NCBI RefSeq assembly: GCF_042242105.1
Contig: NC_092018.1
Location: 24,608,167-24,672,166 of the forward strand
Length of the DNA stretch: 64,000 nt
Reading direction: 5' to 3'
Origin: Pempheris klunzingeri
Taxonomy: Eukaryota > Chordata > Actinopteri > Acropomatiformes > Pempheridae
Shown here piece after piece: positions 62,130 to 64,000 of this stretch; position 1 is the first letter of the stretch; the number at the start of each line of letters is the position of its first letter. A program made the position numbers and the translations under genes. The notes beneath the pieces are model-generated. The model was not told where the DNA came from. It saw only the letters and a program-made list of their open reading frames with translations, and did no database searches.

Positions 62130-64000
62130 ATCATGATGGGCCAGACACTTGGTATGGCCTGATTGGCTACTTCCTGTATTTAGGAGTTTGGTTTCCGGGC
62201 CTCCATCCTTTGCCAAGATGTCCTTCTGTCCTGCAGCAGCAGATGTACTACTCACTGGTAACTCAAAACATGAATTAGGATTAATTAGGCAAACATAACT
62301 GAAACGAAAAGAACTGTACAGAGGTTAACTAAATGCATGCACAACAAATAGAAACTAAAGTACTGCTAATGATAATAAATAAAATGGGAATTATATATGA
62401 AACAAAAGCTATGTGTCGTCATTTATCTGTTAACTAATATCTATGCTATGTGAGTGTAATGAGAATACAGTCAAATTAGGAAAAGTAAATTATTAAATGT
62501 AAATAAAGAGAAAAGTTGAGACCCAGAGGGTTCCTGACATTCACTTGAGATGTGTGGCAGCAGGAGAGGACTGTGAGTGCTTCAGTAGAGTTAATGCAAG
62601 TTTGGCGCTGTAATGACATAAGTGGGTTGAGAGCAGTTGGCAACTGGAAGCAAGACAATATGCTTAGCGCAGCAGGTCAGGTCACCGCTTTATTTTAGAG
62701 AATTATTTTATGTACATTATGATATTGATTTTTATTGATGTTATCATGCTTTTGTGTGTGTGTGTTTGTGCATCTGTGTGTCTGTGGCTAGTCTTGAAAT
62801 ACTGAGAGGTGATTAACAAGTTTTGAAAACCCTATTCTATTGATTGGCTGTTCTATTCGTTTTGGGGTGGTGCTCGCAGTGCTGAACATCTTTGATTATT
62901 TAAGTACTCGCAGCATTTTATTTCAGCCACCATTTCTAAAGGCAGAATGAGTAGGGTTTTCCCAAAAGACAATGTATAGACTAGTACAAGAGTAATTCAG
63001 TGTCATTACTTCTTCCCTCTGCCTATATTTCCTTATTTTTTTTATTATTTTGCTGTGCTCGGGAGGAACACTAACTGTGTGAGATAGGGACTGAAAACTT
63101 AGCAACCAGGTTACTCCATCTCCCTCCTCTGCTCTGTCTGTAAAGAGCTGCACGTCAGAGCCATATGCGTGCCATGCCCCATGCACTCATTCACACCACA
63201 TTTGGCAATTGAACACCTTCCAGCAGGGTTGTGCAGAGGTGTGGTGATGTTTATTCAGCTTTGAAGCACAAGCAATCAGAAAATGACATTTTATTTCTCT
63301 GATTCACTGCTTTGTTCTCGTTAATGCTGCTTCGTCTCTCTCACTCGTTCTCAACCATTGCTCCCCTCTTCATATGTCAGCGGACTAATTCACCTAATTT
63401 TTGCTGGTCTTTTAGACTGCAGTGGGAATTTGTACAGAAGTTCCTTTTTTCCCTTTGTTTTTGTCTTGTCAATTGCATTCGCTGAAAGGCGGATGCAATT
63501 GAATGATTGCTTTTTGGTTTGACATCGTGATTATTGATTGATTATATTTAGGTAAGGAGGAATTTTCCTTGTGTTTGTGTGATATGTGTTGTATTTGATT
63601 GGAAAGCTGTGGCTGAAGGCATCATATTTTTGGGTTGTTGTTAAGGTCTCAGTGACAAGTCAAGAATTCATATGCTAATTATTTATATGCAAATGTCTAA
63701 TAGGATGAAATTATGTCCAAAAGGGCAACTTAACTGTGACATAATGTTTTGCAAAAACTTTCTTCTGGCTTTATTCAACACCATAATCCAGGAACAGATG
63801 AGGTGACCATACTTCACTTTTTTTTGGATACAGAACTGATACTAATCTTTTGTCTCGACAGACATGACTGTAAACTGCAATTTGACTGGTTGGCATAAAA
63901 CTGTGAGGTGGTAATATATATATTTTTTTTTTTGCTCAAAGAGCAAGGTGAATTCCTGGCCCTTGACCTTGGTGGAGCCAACTTCAGAGTGCTTCTGGTC
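58266..64000 (+). CDS. hk2: Hexokinase 2, N-terminal exons 1-3 (runs off the window)
   Basis: Phosphorylates glucose to glucose-6-phosphate with ATP; binds the outer mitochondrial membrane through its N-terminus. Plus-strand exons: 58266-58328 (21 codons, [18 protein letters not shown]...), 61680-61842 (163 nt, the usual length for vertebrate hexokinase exon 2) and 63942-64000 (truncated by the edge). Encoded motifs are [39 protein letters not shown], then [20 protein letters not shown], which is the start of the ATP phosphate-binding loop. [19 protein letters not shown] matches HK2 better than HK1 ([19 protein letters not shown]). Only about 95 codons are visible, so the duplicated C-terminal half cannot be verified. 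Intron 1 is 3.35 kb and intron 2 is 2.1 kb. Confidence 0.94.
58985..59590 (-). mobile_element. Third Tc1-like transposon fragment, in hk2 intron 1
   Basis: On the minus strand, the 58987-59169 frame reads through [20 protein letters not shown] and [16 protein letters not shown], the second half of a Tc1 paired-like HTH and its GRPR-type linker. The upstream part (to about 59590) continues as 5' element sequence with a degraded start of the transposase. The catalytic domain is missing, so this is a truncated copy. Confidence 0.7.
59600..61679. other. hk2: Rest of hk2 intron 1
   Basis: Mostly AT-rich unique sequence. A CAATAAAGCTAACTGAAACT tail-like segment lies near 59820-59839. The block 60893-61267 is open on the plus strand and also largely open on the minus strand, giving a 124-codon frame with no motif I recognise; it may be an old repeat. 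Confidence 0.5.
61843..63941 (+). other. hk2: hk2 intron 2
   Basis: A 2.1-kb intron, AT-rich, containing a C32 run (62098-62129) and short TG tracts near 62753-62765. No coding or RNA gene was seen. It ends with a T-rich polypyrimidine tract and CTCAAAG acceptor at 63935-63941. Confidence 0.7.
62098..62129 (+). repeat. Homopolymer C32
   Basis: Thirty-two consecutive C residues in hk2 intron 2; length is likely uncertain in any assembly. Confidence 0.93.

Overview
The window is vertebrate nuclear DNA, almost certainly from a ray-finned fish and probably a percomorph teleost. The genes are split by GT-AG introns from 70 bp to several kb. (CA)n, (GA)n and (GATA)n microsatellites are dense. Two fish-type Tc1/mariner transposons and fragments of L2/Rex1-like LINEs are present. 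The genes best match vertebrate families, with human orthologues mostly on chromosome 2p12-p13. I see no bacterial, viral or CRISPR-like content, and no evidence of a previously unknown molecular system.

Layout, left to right. (1) 1801-2547, minus: first coding exon of a neuronal intermediate filament gene (alpha-internexin/gefiltin-like), with a TATA box at 2685-2692; the other exons lie beyond the left edge. (2) 2.8-9 kb: repeat-rich intergenic DNA with no recognisable gene. (3) 12486-23994, minus: complete mxd1 (MAX dimerization protein 1, 222 aa, six coding exons), with a probable long 3' UTR reaching about 9.0 kb. (4) 24.0-25.3 kb: promoter-like DNA with GTTAGC/GCTAGC motifs and a cluster of CCAAT boxes. 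(5) 26017-29192, minus: complete snrnp27 (U4/U6.U5 tri-snRNP 27 kDa protein, 152 aa, six coding exons). (6) 30925-40368, minus: complete coding region of add2 (beta-adducin, 670 aa, 14 coding exons) with an unusually short N-terminus. (7) 40.4-48.6 kb: intergenic or 5' non-coding DNA with a CpG-rich patch near 44.3-45.3 kb. (8) 48621-50243: a decayed Tc1-like transposon. (9) 50936-54333, minus: figla (oocyte bHLH factor), four secure exons and one proposed short last exon. (10) 54.8-55.4 kb: LINE fragment; 55411-56971: a second Tc1-like transposon with a broken transposase. (11) 58266 to the right edge, plus: first three exons of hk2 (hexokinase 2), preceded by a promoter with CCAAT and a full CRE.

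The genes do not form one pathway. They share conserved linkage: in human, SNRNP27-MXD1 are neighbours, ADD2-FIGLA are neighbours, and HK2 lies a few Mb away. In this fish they are packed into about 50 kb with the same relative orientation for the five left-hand genes. Exon boundaries were derived by hand from reading frame, splice dinucleotides and remembered human protein sequences; reading phases were checked to add up for each gene. UTR ends, promoters and repeat family names are less certain.
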